Assembly: GCF_003095375.1 (NCBI RefSeq)
Contig: NZ_QEHR01000005.1
Coordinates: 124,001 to 188,000, forward strand
Length of the DNA stretch: 64,000 nt
DNA from: Marixanthomonas spongiae
GTDB lineage: Bacteria > Bacteroidota > Bacteroidia > Flavobacteriales > Flavobacteriaceae
Direction of reading: 5' to 3'
This document shows positions 55,105 to 63,650 of the stretch, in pieces; the stretch's first letter is position 1; each line of letters opens with the position of its first letter. Under the pieces are notes generated by a model. It was not told where the DNA came from. It saw nothing but the letters and a program-made list of their open reading frames with translations, and did not search any database. Made by a program: the position numbers and the translations under genes.

Positions 55105-55824
55105 CTATGTAGGGAGCTCCATTGGCACTTCCATTAAAAGTATTTTAGAATTCTCAAGCGCTTCCAGTTCAAAGGAATTGGTTTCACTTATTCCCAGGGC
55201 GTCTCTTTTTTCCAAAACCTGATCGCCGATTTTGGCTTTGCCTTCCAGGACAAAAATATATACGCCGTTGCCCGCTTTTTTCAGCTTGTATTCTTTGGAA
55301 ATTTCCTTGTCAAAATTAGCGAGATGAAACCAGGCATCCTGATAAATCCAAACGCCTGCATCGTCTTGGTTGGGTGATAAAATTTGCTGAAAGTCATTTG
55401 GCTTTGCATTATCGGCTATGGTGATTTGGTCGTAGCGGGGTTCTACGTTCATTTTATTCGGAATAATCCAAATCTGTAAGAATTTTACCGGTTTATCGGG
55501 ATTGTTGTTGTATTCGGAATGCATGACGCCAGTACCCGCACTCATTACCTGGATGTCGCCTTCTTTGATAATGGTTGAGTTGCCCATATTGTCCATATGT
55601 TTTAAGTCGCCTTCCAGCGGAATGGAAACTATTTCCATATCCCTATGCGGATGGGTGCCAAAGCCCCTGTTTTCTGAAACGGTATCGTCATTGAGCACGC
55701 GTAGCACTCCAAAATTCATACGCTCAGGATTGTGATAATTTGCAAAACTGAAACTGTGTTTTGAATGTAACCAACCGTGATTGGCATCTCCTCTTGTGTC
55801 TGCTTTGTGCAATATTGTTTTCAT
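55105..55824 (-). CDS. pirin family protein (YhhW-like)
   Basis: A 239-residue bicupin. The metal-binding residues are visible in GFGTHPHRDMEIVSIPL (two His) and GTGVMHSEYNNNP (His and Glu). HSFSFANYHNPERMNFGVLR is the N-terminal hallmark of the YhhW/quercetin 2,3-dioxygenase-like branch. Possible roles are flavonoid oxygenase or redox-dependent regulation; neither is established here. It lies 55 bases past the TMEM175 relic, with the second pirin beyond it. Confidence 0.9.
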   Translation of the reverse strand: MKTILHKADTRGDANHGWLHSKHSFSFANYHNPERMNFGVLRVLNDDTVSENRGFGTHPHRDMEIVSIPLEGDLKHMDNMGNSTIIKEGDIQVMSAGTGVMHSEYNNNPDKPVKFLQIWIIPNKMNVEPRYDQITIADNAKPNDFQQILSPNQDDAGVWIYQDAWFHLANFDKEISKEYKLKKAGNGVYIFVLEGKAKIGDQVLEKRDALGISETNSFELEALENSKILLMEVPMELPT

Positions 55825-55879
55825 TTTTTATCTATTTAATAATCAATTATTAAAAGTTTTTTTAGTTGTTTTTATTCCT

Positions 55880-56117
55880 TCATAGCTTTTTCAGTTTGGG
55901 GATCCAGGACCGTTCATAGTATAGCCATAGCCAAATATATGGTGAGATAAAGACCCAAATTCCGAGATATATAAAGTTGAAGGAATACGTTAAAATAACC
56001 GGTAGCATGGTTTTAAAGCTTTAAAAGTATAGCCTTCCGGCGCGCTCATTTCTAGCACCATAATAGTTATGATAATGGCCAGTACCCCATCACTAAAGGC
56101 TTCTAATCTTCCTGTTT
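55880..56117 (-). pseudogene. TMEM175 (DUF1211) potassium-channel relic
   Basis: Downstream of the second pirin the minus strand reads KTGRLEAFSDGVLAIIITIM followed by VLEMSAPEGYTFKALKP, then a one-base shift and MLPVILTYSFNFIYLGIW, VFISPYIWLWLYYERSW, IPKLKKL, stop at 55880. FSDGVLAIIIT is the pore signature of bacterial TMEM175 K+ channels (usual length about 200). Here the middle of the gene is missing between IYLGI and VFISP and the frame is broken, and no start codon precedes it. It is a clear but dead fragment. Confidence 0.75.
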
Positions 56118-57011
56118 TTATCGAATACGCGGTTTTGGCAACGGCACATATTCTTCTTCATCGCCAACTACTTTTGGAAAAGCGTCCAAATTCTGATTTT
56201 CCCAATCTTTTTTGGCTTTTTCAATCACTTCTTTATCAGAATTGACAAAATTCCAGTGGATGTAACGTTCCTCATCAAATGGGGTTCCGCCAAAAATATA
56301 AATCGTGGTGTTTGGCTCCATTTCGAAAGAACACAGCGTACTATCCTTGGCTACAAGAATTTGTTTATTTCCGTAGTTATGTCCGTCGGCGTTAATACTG
56401 CCTTCCAGAATATACAAAGCACTTTCACCATAAAGATCTTTTCCTATATCGATTTGCTGTTTATGGTCGCTTTTAATTTCTATAAAATACAATTCGCTAT
56501 GTACGGGCACAGGCGATTCTTTATCAAAAGCTTTCCCGGCAATCAATTTAAATTGCGCCCCTTGCTCGCTCCAATGTGGAATATCTTTTTCTTCAATATG
56601 CGAAAAACTAGGTTCCGATTGCTCTAAATTTTTAGGGAGTGCAACCCAAATCTGCAAGCCGTGTAAGGATTTTTCTTTATTACGTAAATATTCCGGAGTT
56701 CTTTCAGAATGAACCACGCCCTTTCCTGCGGTCATCCAATTAACCGCTCCGGGTTTAATTTCAATATCAGAACCCAAACTGTCTTTATGCTGAATAGATC
56801 CTTCAAATAAATAGGTGAGGGTAGATAAACCAATATGCGGATGAGGTGCCACATCCAGATTCGTGTCCTTATCCATTTCCGCCGGCCCCATATGATCGAT
56901 AAATGAAAAGGGGCCAACATTTCTTTTTTGTCGGAAAGGCAATAAGCGCCCCACCATAAAGTTCCCGATATCGGCGGCGCGTTCTTCTATTATTAATTGA
57001 GTGTTTGACAT
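56118..57011 (-). CDS. pirin family protein (second copy, longer form)
   Basis: A 297-residue bicupin. N-terminal ERAADIGNFMVGRLLPFRQK and GPFSFIDHMGPAEM, the metal site VAPHPHIGLSTLTYLFEG, and GKGVVHSERTPEYLRN identify pirin with a complete C-terminal cupin (YGESALYILEGSINADGHNY). The longer C-terminal part and PFSFIDH motif are typical of the human-pirin-like branch and distinguish it from the YhhW-like copy at 55105. Its stop abuts the TMEM175 relic. Confidence 0.92.
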   Translation of the reverse strand: MSNTQLIIEERAADIGNFMVGRLLPFRQKRNVGPFSFIDHMGPAEMDKDTNLDVAPHPHIGLSTLTYLFEGSIQHKDSLGSDIEIKPGAVNWMTAGKGVVHSERTPEYLRNKEKSLHGLQIWVALPKNLEQSEPSFSHIEEKDIPHWSEQGAQFKLIAGKAFDKESPVPVHSELYFIEIKSDHKQQIDIGKDLYGESALYILEGSINADGHNYGNKQILVAKDSTLCSFEMEPNTTIYIFGGTPFDEERYIHWNFVNSDKEVIEKAKKDWENQNLDAFPKVVGDEEEYVPLPKPRIR

Positions 57012-57223
57012 ATTGTTTTAAGTTTTTGGTTCAACTATTATTTTGCTTTTCGGCAGAAAGGTTTCTGTGGAATAAAGTATAAATTTCTATTTTTGACGAA
57101 GGACGGAAGGCTATAGGACTTAAGACAAAAATTGCATTATTAAATGGAATGGCGGATTAAACGAACTATTTATAGTGATAATCCTACGTCATAGGTCTTA
57201 GAGTCTTAAGTCAGTGATTTTAT

Positions 57224-57508
57224 TTACGCCAAAACATCCCTTATGCTTTCATCTTTTTCAAACCTGCGTTTTGCGTAAGGACAAAGCGGAATGATTTTTA
57301 AGTCATTCTCCCGCGCGTATTCCACACCGGCCATTACCAATTGCTTGGCCAATCCCTGACCTTCAAACTTATCCACAACCCCGGTGTGGTCAATAATAAA
57401 TTTTCCTTTCCCTGCCCAGGTAAACGTCATTTCTCCTGCTTCCTCATTATTTTCGTAAATGATAAACCGACCTTTTTTTCCGTTGTCTACTCGTTCAATT
57501 TTTGCCAT
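57224..57508 (-). CDS. small GNAT-type N-acetyltransferase (YjdJ-like)
   Basis: A 94-residue single-domain protein: GRFIIYENNEEAGEMTFTW, IIDHTGVVDKFEGQGLAKQL and IIPLCPYAKRRFEKDES match the minimal Gcn5-related (NATD1/YjdJ) family, in which FEGQGLA is the acetyl-CoA pyrophosphate loop. Substrates of this subfamily are not known. The gene is single, with 212 bases between it and the second pirin gene. Confidence 0.88.
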   Translation of the reverse strand: MAKIERVDNGKKGRFIIYENNEEAGEMTFTWAGKGKFIIDHTGVVDKFEGQGLAKQLVMAGVEYARENDLKIIPLCPYAKRRFEKDESIRDVLA

Positions 57509-57611
57509 AGTTTTTATTTTGAATTTTTATCTAAACTGAATTTGATTTCTTTTATTCCACTTGGTAAGTTTTGCCGCGTGGTTGCAACTACTTGGAGAAA
57601 TTTAGCACTAC

Positions 57612-57778
57612 TTAGGCAGGATTATTTTCTTTTTTGATATTTTGACACTTTAAGATAAATTCGCCAAGCGCATCGTGAAAATAGGTTATTTCGGGTCTTA
57701 CGATGTAGTTTCAATAATTGGTTATTTTAAAATAGTCTGAGAAGTTAAGGAATCTGTTGCGTTTTTTAAATTTTCCAA
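57612..57778 (-). pseudogene. unidentified decayed coding fragment
   Basis: Minus-strand frames read LENLKNATDSLTSQTILK, stop, and in another frame, after a shift, NYIVRPEITYFHDALGEFIL then KCQNIKKENNPA and stop at 57612. Both look like real protein, but no family is recognised and no start is visible. It occupies the 350-base gap (57509-57859) between the GNAT gene and the terminator of the second YceI gene; nothing else is seen there. Confidence 0.35.
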
Positions 57779-57783
57779 TTCAG

Positions 57784-57835
57784 AAAAAAAAAGCCGATAG
57801 TCATTTTTATATCTATCTATTAATTAACTATCGGC
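57784..57835 (-). terminator. intrinsic terminator of the second YceI gene
   Basis: ACTATCGGC/GCCGATAGT complementary arms (57835-57827 and 57801-57793) with a 25-base loop, followed by TTTTTTTTT on the minus strand, 24 bases after the YceI stop codon. Confidence 0.75.
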
Positions 57836-57859
57836 CCATGTTTTACAGTAAACTATTAT

Positions 57860-58384
57860 TTACTGCTTGATAAACTGAAGGTTGGCAATTAATCTAACTT
57901 TATCGCTCACCACAACATTTCCCGCTTCGGTTACAGCGCTCCAGTTTAGGCCAAAGTCTTTTCGGTTAATGCTTCCGGTAGCTTCAAAACCTGCTTTGGT
58001 TTGTCCGTATTGATCCTCAGCAATTCCGTTGAAATCTACATCCAAGGTCACTTCTTTGGTAACGTCCCTTATGGTCATTTCGCCTACCATTTTTTCTCCA
58101 TCATAAGATTTTGATTCAAAAGTAAGACGAGGATGTTTTTCGGCATTAAAGAAATCATCAGACTTTAAGTGCGTATCTCGGTCCTTATTTTTTGTGCTTA
58201 TAGAATCGATTTTTGCGCTGAATTTGAATTTTGCATTTTTAAAAGTGTCATCTTCTGCTTCAATTTCACCATCAAATTCACTGAAACTTCCCGATACCGT
58301 TGAAATCATCATGTGTTTTACCTTGAATTCGATTTCAGAATGTGCAGGATCTACTTTCCAATTTGTTTTTTCTGTGTTTTCCAT
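57860..58384 (-). CDS. YceI family protein, no signal peptide
   Basis: A 174-residue lipocalin-like YceI barrel beginning TNWKVDPAHSEIEFKVKHMM, with DRDTHLKSDDFFNAEKHPRL and TGSINRKDFGLNWSAVTEAG, ending NLQFIKQ. There is no N-terminal signal, so unlike the paralogue at 44314 it should be cytoplasmic. The residue pattern for isoprenoid or amide ligand binding is conserved. It has its own terminator and 220 bases separate it from DoxX upstream. Confidence 0.93.
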   Translation of the reverse strand: MENTEKTNWKVDPAHSEIEFKVKHMMISTVSGSFSEFDGEIEAEDDTFKNAKFKFSAKIDSISTKNKDRDTHLKSDDFFNAEKHPRLTFESKSYDGEKMVGEMTIRDVTKEVTLDVDFNGIAEDQYGQTKAGFEATGSINRKDFGLNWSAVTEAGNVVVSDKVRLIANLQFIKQ

Positions 58385-58604
58385 TTCTTTAATTTTATGT
58401 GTTAAACATTTTGATTTGATACAAAGCTACGCTACTAAATAATGCTGTGCATTGATGTATGATAAGAAGCTAAGTATTTGAATATAAAAGATTTAATTTA
58501 AATAGTCAATTCCATTTTATTTTTTTTAATTTGGTTTCAGATATTTTTTTCATCTAAGATTTGGCACATGCTGGAACCATGCTATTTCTGATTAAATTAT
58601 TATC

Positions 58605-59039
58605 TCATTTTTTGTTGTTCTTCAGCAATAAATAATCTAAAGAATACCTGCCTGCACCTATTGTGGCAATTACAATATAGATTGCTGCATAAAGCATTGG
58701 TAGTTCTTGCCGCCCAAAGTCATCGTTTATATGGATAACAAAGGCTGCAACCATCATTGTAAAAAGCAATGGTATAGCGGCCAAACGGGTGCCCAGCCCA
58801 ATAATCAATAAAATAGAACACAACACCTCAGCAAAAACAGCAAGTGCAAGGGACATGGCAGCACCTACTCCAAGAGGGTCGTGGAACTGAATGGGGTCGC
58901 CTCCAAACAATGTTTGAAGTTTACCCATACCGTGGGTAAGCATAAGAATACCTACGAGGAAACGCAAAATTAAAAGTACGATATTTAGGTTTTTGGGATA
59001 ATTGCCTGTATCGAGAATTCGCTTGAGTGTTTGTTTCAT
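58605..59039 (-). CDS. DoxX family membrane protein
   Basis: A 144-residue protein from the ATG at 59039; a start at 59093 would add unrelated residues. Four membrane segments: VLLILRFLVGILMLTHGMGK with the DoxX Gly-Lys-Leu, SLALAVFAEVLCSILLIIGL, AAIPLLFTMMVAAFVIH, and ELPMLYAAIYIVIATIGAGR. The F-E-AEVLCS and G-YSLDYLL features fit DoxX/YphA. The family takes part in redox and thiol stress or quinol oxidation in some archaea; function here is open. It is followed by no clear terminator. Confidence 0.88.
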   Translation of the reverse strand: MKQTLKRILDTGNYPKNLNIVLLILRFLVGILMLTHGMGKLQTLFGGDPIQFHDPLGVGAAMSLALAVFAEVLCSILLIIGLGTRLAAIPLLFTMMVAAFVIHINDDFGRQELPMLYAAIYIVIATIGAGRYSLDYLLLKNNKK

Positions 59040-59254
59040 TTTTTTCTTTTTAAATGGATAAATGTTATAATTGATTACAAAACTACACGACAAGAGGATG
59101 TTCTACATTGATGTATGGTAAGAAGTTGAAATCTAGGTGAAAGTGGCTTTGAAGAAGATGACAGAGTAAAACCGGCTTAAGGTATAAGTTAACAGTCATT
59201 TTTTCTAGTTTTATTGATAAACCTCTAAATACGGATAAAACAAATTTGAAGATA

Positions 59255-59283
59255 ATAAAAAGGGGCCAAAAATTAAGCCCCTC
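59255..59283 (-). terminator. intrinsic terminator of the PepSY-like gene
   Basis: AGGGGC (59282-59277) pairs with GCCCCT (59266-59261), loop of ten bases, followed by TTTTTATTAT on the minus strand, 24 bases after the stop. Confidence 0.7.
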
Positions 59284-59306
59284 ACTTAACTGTAATAAAA
59301 AAGTTA

Positions 59307-59747
59307 TTAGTCTTTCATTATACTCATCACTTTGCCTGTTTGGGTAAATGTTATGGTAATATCTTTAGACCATCCCTTTTCTATTTCTACTACATACGTT
59401 GTAACCCCATCTTTAAAAACAGATTGAACATCGTCAATTTTAAAGTCTGGGTAATCTCGTTTAATTATCTCACTAACGATTGTTGGAAGTTCAGCCCTGG
59501 TTATATCTTTTTCAACCCGTACCATATCTCCAGTTTTGTTAAACCAGATTTCGTGCTCCATCCTGCCAGAATCGAATTCTACTTTGTAATCGTTGCCATT
59601 ACGCTCCCATTCAATGTTAGTGGCATTGGGGTAGGCCTTTAAAAGACCATCTGTGAAGTTTGAAGGCACCTTAGATGCTGTTACATCTTGACCGTACATC
59701 GCTACTGAAGCAAATAAAGCCAATGCGGCTAATTTTAAGTTTTTCAT
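59307..59747 (-). CDS. PepSY-like (DUF2874) secreted protein
   Basis: A 146-residue protein from the ATG at 59747, which gives a clean signal peptide (LKLAALALFASVAMYGQ). Two PepSY-like repeats follow: KAYPNATNIEWERNGNDYKV and KRDYPDFKIDDVQSVFKDGV, each with a W/F-x-x-x-x-x-Y-x-V-E core. PepSY-like periplasmic proteins of this type are common in Bacteroidota; some modulate peptidases but no function is set here. The terminator at 59255 ends the transcript. Confidence 0.85.
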   Translation of the reverse strand: MKNLKLAALALFASVAMYGQDVTASKVPSNFTDGLLKAYPNATNIEWERNGNDYKVEFDSGRMEHEIWFNKTGDMVRVEKDITRAELPTIVSEIIKRDYPDFKIDDVQSVFKDGVTTYVVEIEKGWSKDITITFTQTGKVMSIMKD

Positions 59748-60100
59748 CTTTTCTTTATTTGAATTAAACATAAATATACTGTTAGTTCGTAAAATATCGA
59801 ACTAAACAAGATTAAAGTCTTGTTAAAGTTTGATATTCAAATATTTATCGAAATAATTGGTTAATGTGGCATTTTGCGAAGCCTAAGTATTGATGACCGT
59901 CCCGATTATGAAGAAAAGCTACGATAAAGCAGGAGTAAACCTCGGTTTCGACCATAGCAATACTAACTACAGGAAAAAATGGCTCATTTTCTGAAGCTAA
60001 TTTAAAGATACAACCCCCTAATCATGTTTGAGATGGTTTTTCATTTTAATAGAAAGTAAAGTGATTTTTTAAGGTGCTTCCTTAGCTTTATTTCCAGTTT

Positions 60101-60189
60101 TCTTCGAGTCTTCTTCGACTTTTATTCGACAAGATTCCTTATTTTACGTATTAAAAGTCGAAGGAAATAGGGGGTAAAGTCGAAGAAAA
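60101..60189. repeat. clustered TTCGA/TCGAA repeats in a 570-base gap
   Basis: Between 59748 and 60317 there is no convincing gene. Near 60100-60190 several TTCGA-type motifs occur: TCTTCGAGTCTTCTTCGACT (60101-60120), TATTCGAC, AAAAGTCGAAGG (60153-60164) and AAAGTCGAAGAA (60176-60187). TTCTTCGACTTTT and AAAAGTCGAAGG or AAAGTCGAAGAA can pair as a hairpin. A 24-residue plus-strand reading near 59930 (SYDKAGVNLGFDHSNTNYRK) looks protein-like but is isolated. Possible regulator sites or a repeat element; purpose unknown. Confidence 0.4.
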
Positions 60190-60317
60190 ACACAAATAGT
60201 AAAGTGTTTGTATTATATAGGTACATGACTATCATTAATTTTATTGATAGCTTGAGTCGCGTACCTTCTTTCTCTCTTAATATTTTCTCTTGCGTTGTGC
60301 CCAAGTAGGATTAAAAG

Positions 60318-61802
60318 CTACAACCCCAACGTTTTCTTAGATTGATTTAACTGGGTTTTAAAGGTGGTTTCATCTACTTGGGTGTTCCAGGTTGGGGCCA
60401 TTTGCTGTAACAATTTCTTGCCTTTATTGGAGTTGATGACTTCAGGAAAGGCTTTGTTCATAACATCCAGCATAATCTTTACAGCCGTGGAGGCCCCTGG
60501 CGAAGCACCCAACAAACAGGTAATGCGACCATCTTTGCTGCTTACCACCTCGGTGCCGAATTCTAACTTGCCGCCTTCATATTCGTCCCTTTTTATGATT
60601 TGCACGCGCTGGCCGGCGACCACTACTTCCCAGTCCTCGTTTTTGGCATTTTTTACAAACTCCCGAAGATCGTCCATTCGGTCGTCAAAAGACATAGCCA
60701 ATTGTTTTATCAAATACTTGGTCAGCGATAGGTTGTGCCAAAAACCGCCCAACATGGAAGGAATATTCTTAAGATTGACCGATTTAAACAAGTCCAGCTT
60801 GGAGCCTTCCTTCAAAAACTTAGGGCTAAAACCGGCAAAAGGGCCAAAAAGCAGTTCGCGTTTGCCATCGATGTAACGGGTATCCAAATGTGGGGTTGAC
60901 ATGGGTGGGTCGCCCAATCCTGCTTTGCTGTACACTTTTGCGTGATGCTGGTTGATGACTTCTTGGTTTTTGCATGCCAACCACTGGCCGCTTACTGGAA
61001 ATCCGCCATAGCCGTCTTTTTCTTCTATTTCTACCTTTTCCAATAACAACAAGCTACCGCCACCAGCTCCTATAAACACATGCTCGGCATCTAAATGCTG
61101 TACTTTGCCCGTTTCCGTATTCTTAACTTTAACAGACCACTCAACGCCTTCGTCCGGATCAATGTCCAATACTTCTTCATTGCATTGTACCGGGGTGCCG
61201 TAATCGGTTTCCAAAATGGAGAACAGTTTTTTGGTCAATACCCCAAAGTTCACTTCGGTACCGCGTTCTATTCGAGAGGCTGCCATTACTTCATCATTGT
61301 TTCGGTTTTGCATAATGAGCGGGAACCATTGTTTCATAATCTCTTGGTCTTTCGTAAACTCGATGCTCTCAAACATAAAGTGCTCTTTCATGGTTTTGTA
61401 CCGTTTTTCCAAGTATTCAGCATTGGCTTTTCCCGTCACCCAGCTGTGATGCGGTACATTGTGTATAAAACTTTGCGGGGCTTTAATATGGCCGTTATTG
61501 ACCAAATACGACCAAAATTGTTTGGATATTTCAAACTGGTTGCAAATAGCGATCGCCTTGCTGATGTCGATGTCTCCGTCTTTATTTTCAGGAGTGTAAT
61601 TGAGTTCGCACAGCGCTGAGTGACCGGTGCCGGCATTGTTCCACGCAGCAGAGCTTTCCTGAGCCACTTTATCCAGTTTTTCCAGTATCAATACGTTTAA
61701 TTCAGGTTTCAGTATTTTGGCTATCAATGCTAAATTGGCGCTCATAATGCCGCCTCCTACGCAAATTAAATCGTAATCTTTGTTTACTTTGGCTGTTTCC
61801 AT
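60318..61802 (-). CDS. mqo: malate:quinone oxidoreductase
   Basis: A 494-residue enzyme from the ATG at 61802 (METAKVNKDYDLICVGGGIM); a start at 61835 adds a hydrophobic-basic leader with no similarity. The FAD fold GGGIMSANLALIAKILKPEL, SSAAWNNAGTGHSALCELNY, HVFIGAGGGSLLLLEKVEIE and GASPGASTAVKIMLDVMNKA are family signatures. It oxidises malate to oxaloacetate at the membrane and passes electrons to quinone, replacing or supplementing NAD malate dehydrogenase. It ends NQSKKTLGL. Single gene. Confidence 0.96.
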   Translation of the reverse strand: METAKVNKDYDLICVGGGIMSANLALIAKILKPELNVLILEKLDKVAQESSAAWNNAGTGHSALCELNYTPENKDGDIDISKAIAICNQFEISKQFWSYLVNNGHIKAPQSFIHNVPHHSWVTGKANAEYLEKRYKTMKEHFMFESIEFTKDQEIMKQWFPLIMQNRNNDEVMAASRIERGTEVNFGVLTKKLFSILETDYGTPVQCNEEVLDIDPDEGVEWSVKVKNTETGKVQHLDAEHVFIGAGGGSLLLLEKVEIEEKDGYGGFPVSGQWLACKNQEVINQHHAKVYSKAGLGDPPMSTPHLDTRYIDGKRELLFGPFAGFSPKFLKEGSKLDLFKSVNLKNIPSMLGGFWHNLSLTKYLIKQLAMSFDDRMDDLREFVKNAKNEDWEVVVAGQRVQIIKRDEYEGGKLEFGTEVVSSKDGRITCLLGASPGASTAVKIMLDVMNKAFPEVINSNKGKKLLQQMAPTWNTQVDETTFKTQLNQSKKTLGL

Positions 61803-62028
61803 CGCTCTTTTTCCATAAAGGTACACAAGTATCATTGAAAATGAAACTTAATGGGCAGCTGTATTATTTTAAGAAAGCACTAAGACAATAAGCCTTTTAA
61901 AAGCCTTAATTTTAAATACTGATTTTCTTCTGGGCATAGCAAAAGCGAAAATTTATTCTTATATAAGTTTACTCTTAATAATCCAGAAGAGGACCACCTA
62001 CGTGCATATACTTGAAAATATTTAAAAT

Positions 62029-63537
62029 ATGAGAGAAGCCATTCGTTTTACTGGAATCGTACTTTTTATTATTGCCGGCATCGTGCTTACGGCTATTTGG
62101 CCCGCTTACGGGTTCTCCATATTGGCTGTTTTGATTTTTGCATTGGGGATGTACGATTTGTTTCAGAAAAAAAACACCGTATTGCGAAACTTTCCTGTAA
62201 TAGGCCATATGCGGTTTTTACTGAAAATGATCGGCCCGGAGCTCCATCAATATTTTGTGGAATCTGGCACTGATGGCAAGCCCATAGACCAAAACCATAG
62301 ACAATATATTTATGAACGGGCCAAACTGGAAAATGAAACCCATCCCTTTGGTACTGAGCTGGACGTGGAAGAAGAGAATTTTAAATGGATGCAGCACAGT
62401 ATCTACCCTTCAAAAACATTGGAAAATCCGCCACGGGTTATGGTTGGTGGTCCTCAATGTACGCAACCCTATTCGGCGAGTTTGTTTAATATTTCGGCCA
62501 TGAGTTTTGGTGCCCTCAGTAAGAATGCGGTAAAGGCCCTTAATTTAGGTGCGAAGGCAGGCAATTTTTTTCACGATACGGGTGAAGGGGGCATATCAGA
62601 GTATCACTTGCAAGGTGGCGACCTGGTTTATGAAGTGGGTACTGGTTATTTTGGCTGCCGAACGGAGGACGGTAATTTTTCTCCGGAAAAGTTCACGGAA
62701 AAAGCTGCGATGCCAACGGTGAAAATGATAGAAATTAAAATCTCCCAAGGGGCAAAACCGGGACACGGAGGCGTATTGCCAGCTGTTAAAAACAATGAGG
62801 AAATCGCTAAAATACGTGGCATTGAGCCGCATACCAAAGTATTGTCGCCTCCCGGGCATTCGGCATTCAACGATGCAAAAGGCCTCTTGGAATTCGTGCA
62901 GCAAATGCGCGAACTCTCCAACGGGAAACCTATAGGCTTTAAACTGTGCATTGGCAGTAAAGAAGAATTTATAACCATCTGTAAACAAATGGTACAAACA
63001 GGAATAAAACCGGACTTCATCACTGTAGATGGGGCAGAGGGGGGCACCGGTGCTGCGCCCATAGACTTTTCAAATTACGTGGGCATGCCGTGGGAACGGG
63101 CACTGCTGTTTGTGGTGGACGTATTGAATGGTTATGATTTAAAGAAAGACATCAAAGTATTTACGGCTACAAAAATTTTTACTGCTTTCGATATTTTTAA
63201 AGCGCTTTGCATTGGAGCCGATCTCTGTAACTCGGCGCGTGGGATGATGCTGGCCTTGGGCTGCATCCAGGCACTTAAATGCGACACCAACAAATGCCCT
63301 ACGGGCGTTACCACCAACGATCCTCGATTAATGAGAGGTTTAGTGGTTGCCGACAAGTGGAAACGGGTGCGCAACTACCACCACGAGATATTAAAAGACT
63401 TTACTGAACTGTTTGCCGCAGCCGGCTGTACCGATTTGGAACAGCTTGACAGGAAACTGATCTTTAAGAAGTTGGAAGGGGAGATAAAATCATACGAAGA
63501 GTTGTACCCTTCGGTAAAAGTAGGCGCTTATTTGTAA
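62029..63537 (+). CDS. FMN-binding glutamate synthase family protein, membrane-anchored
   Basis: A 502-residue protein. Two hydrophobic segments lie at the N-terminus (FTGIVLFIIAGIVLTAIWPA, YGFSILAVLIFALGMYDLF). The rest is a GltB-type FMN TIM barrel: SAMSFGALSKNAVKALNLGA, HDTGEGGISEYHLQGGDLVY, ISQGAKPGHGGVLPA and DGAEGGTGAAPIDFSNYVG. A Cys cluster (GCIQALKCDTNKCPTGVTTN) matches the 3Fe-4S site of GltB. No amidotransferase domain is present, so it is not complete glutamate synthase; its substrate is unknown. Divergent from mqo across 226 bases. Confidence 0.88.
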   Translation: MREAIRFTGIVLFIIAGIVLTAIWPAYGFSILAVLIFALGMYDLFQKKNTVLRNFPVIGHMRFLLKMIGPELHQYFVESGTDGKPIDQNHRQYIYERAKLENETHPFGTELDVEEENFKWMQHSIYPSKTLENPPRVMVGGPQCTQPYSASLFNISAMSFGALSKNAVKALNLGAKAGNFFHDTGEGGISEYHLQGGDLVYEVGTGYFGCRTEDGNFSPEKFTEKAAMPTVKMIEIKISQGAKPGHGGVLPAVKNNEEIAKIRGIEPHTKVLSPPGHSAFNDAKGLLEFVQQMRELSNGKPIGFKLCIGSKEEFITICKQMVQTGIKPDFITVDGAEGGTGAAPIDFSNYVGMPWERALLFVVDVLNGYDLKKDIKVFTATKIFTAFDIFKALCIGADLCNSARGMMLALGCIQALKCDTNKCPTGVTTNDPRLMRGLVVADKWKRVRNYHHEILKDFTELFAAAGCTDLEQLDRKLIFKKLEGEIKSYEELYPSVKVGAYL

Positions 63538-63590
63538 TTGTAATGCTAAACGAGTGCTTTCACGAAATAAGTAAGGTTCCAAAAATACAA

Positions 63591-63626
63591 AACAGGCCGT
63601 GAATATAATCCCACGACCTGTTTTTT
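63591..63626. terminator. bidirectional intrinsic terminator between convergent genes
   Basis: AACAGGCCGTG (63591-63601) and CACGACCTGTT (63612-63622) pair with a C-A mismatch; TTTTTT follows on the plus strand and TTTTGT on the minus. It lies between the stop codons of the GltB-like gene and the right-edge gene, serving both. Confidence 0.7.
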
Positions 63627-63650
63627 CACTAAATTAATAAATATGGAGTG

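Noticed and set aside
60122-60304. A 60-codon minus-strand frame upstream of the mqo end
   Set aside because: Low-complexity, hydrophobic and Lys-rich translation across the TTCGA repeat cluster; no start context or similarity.
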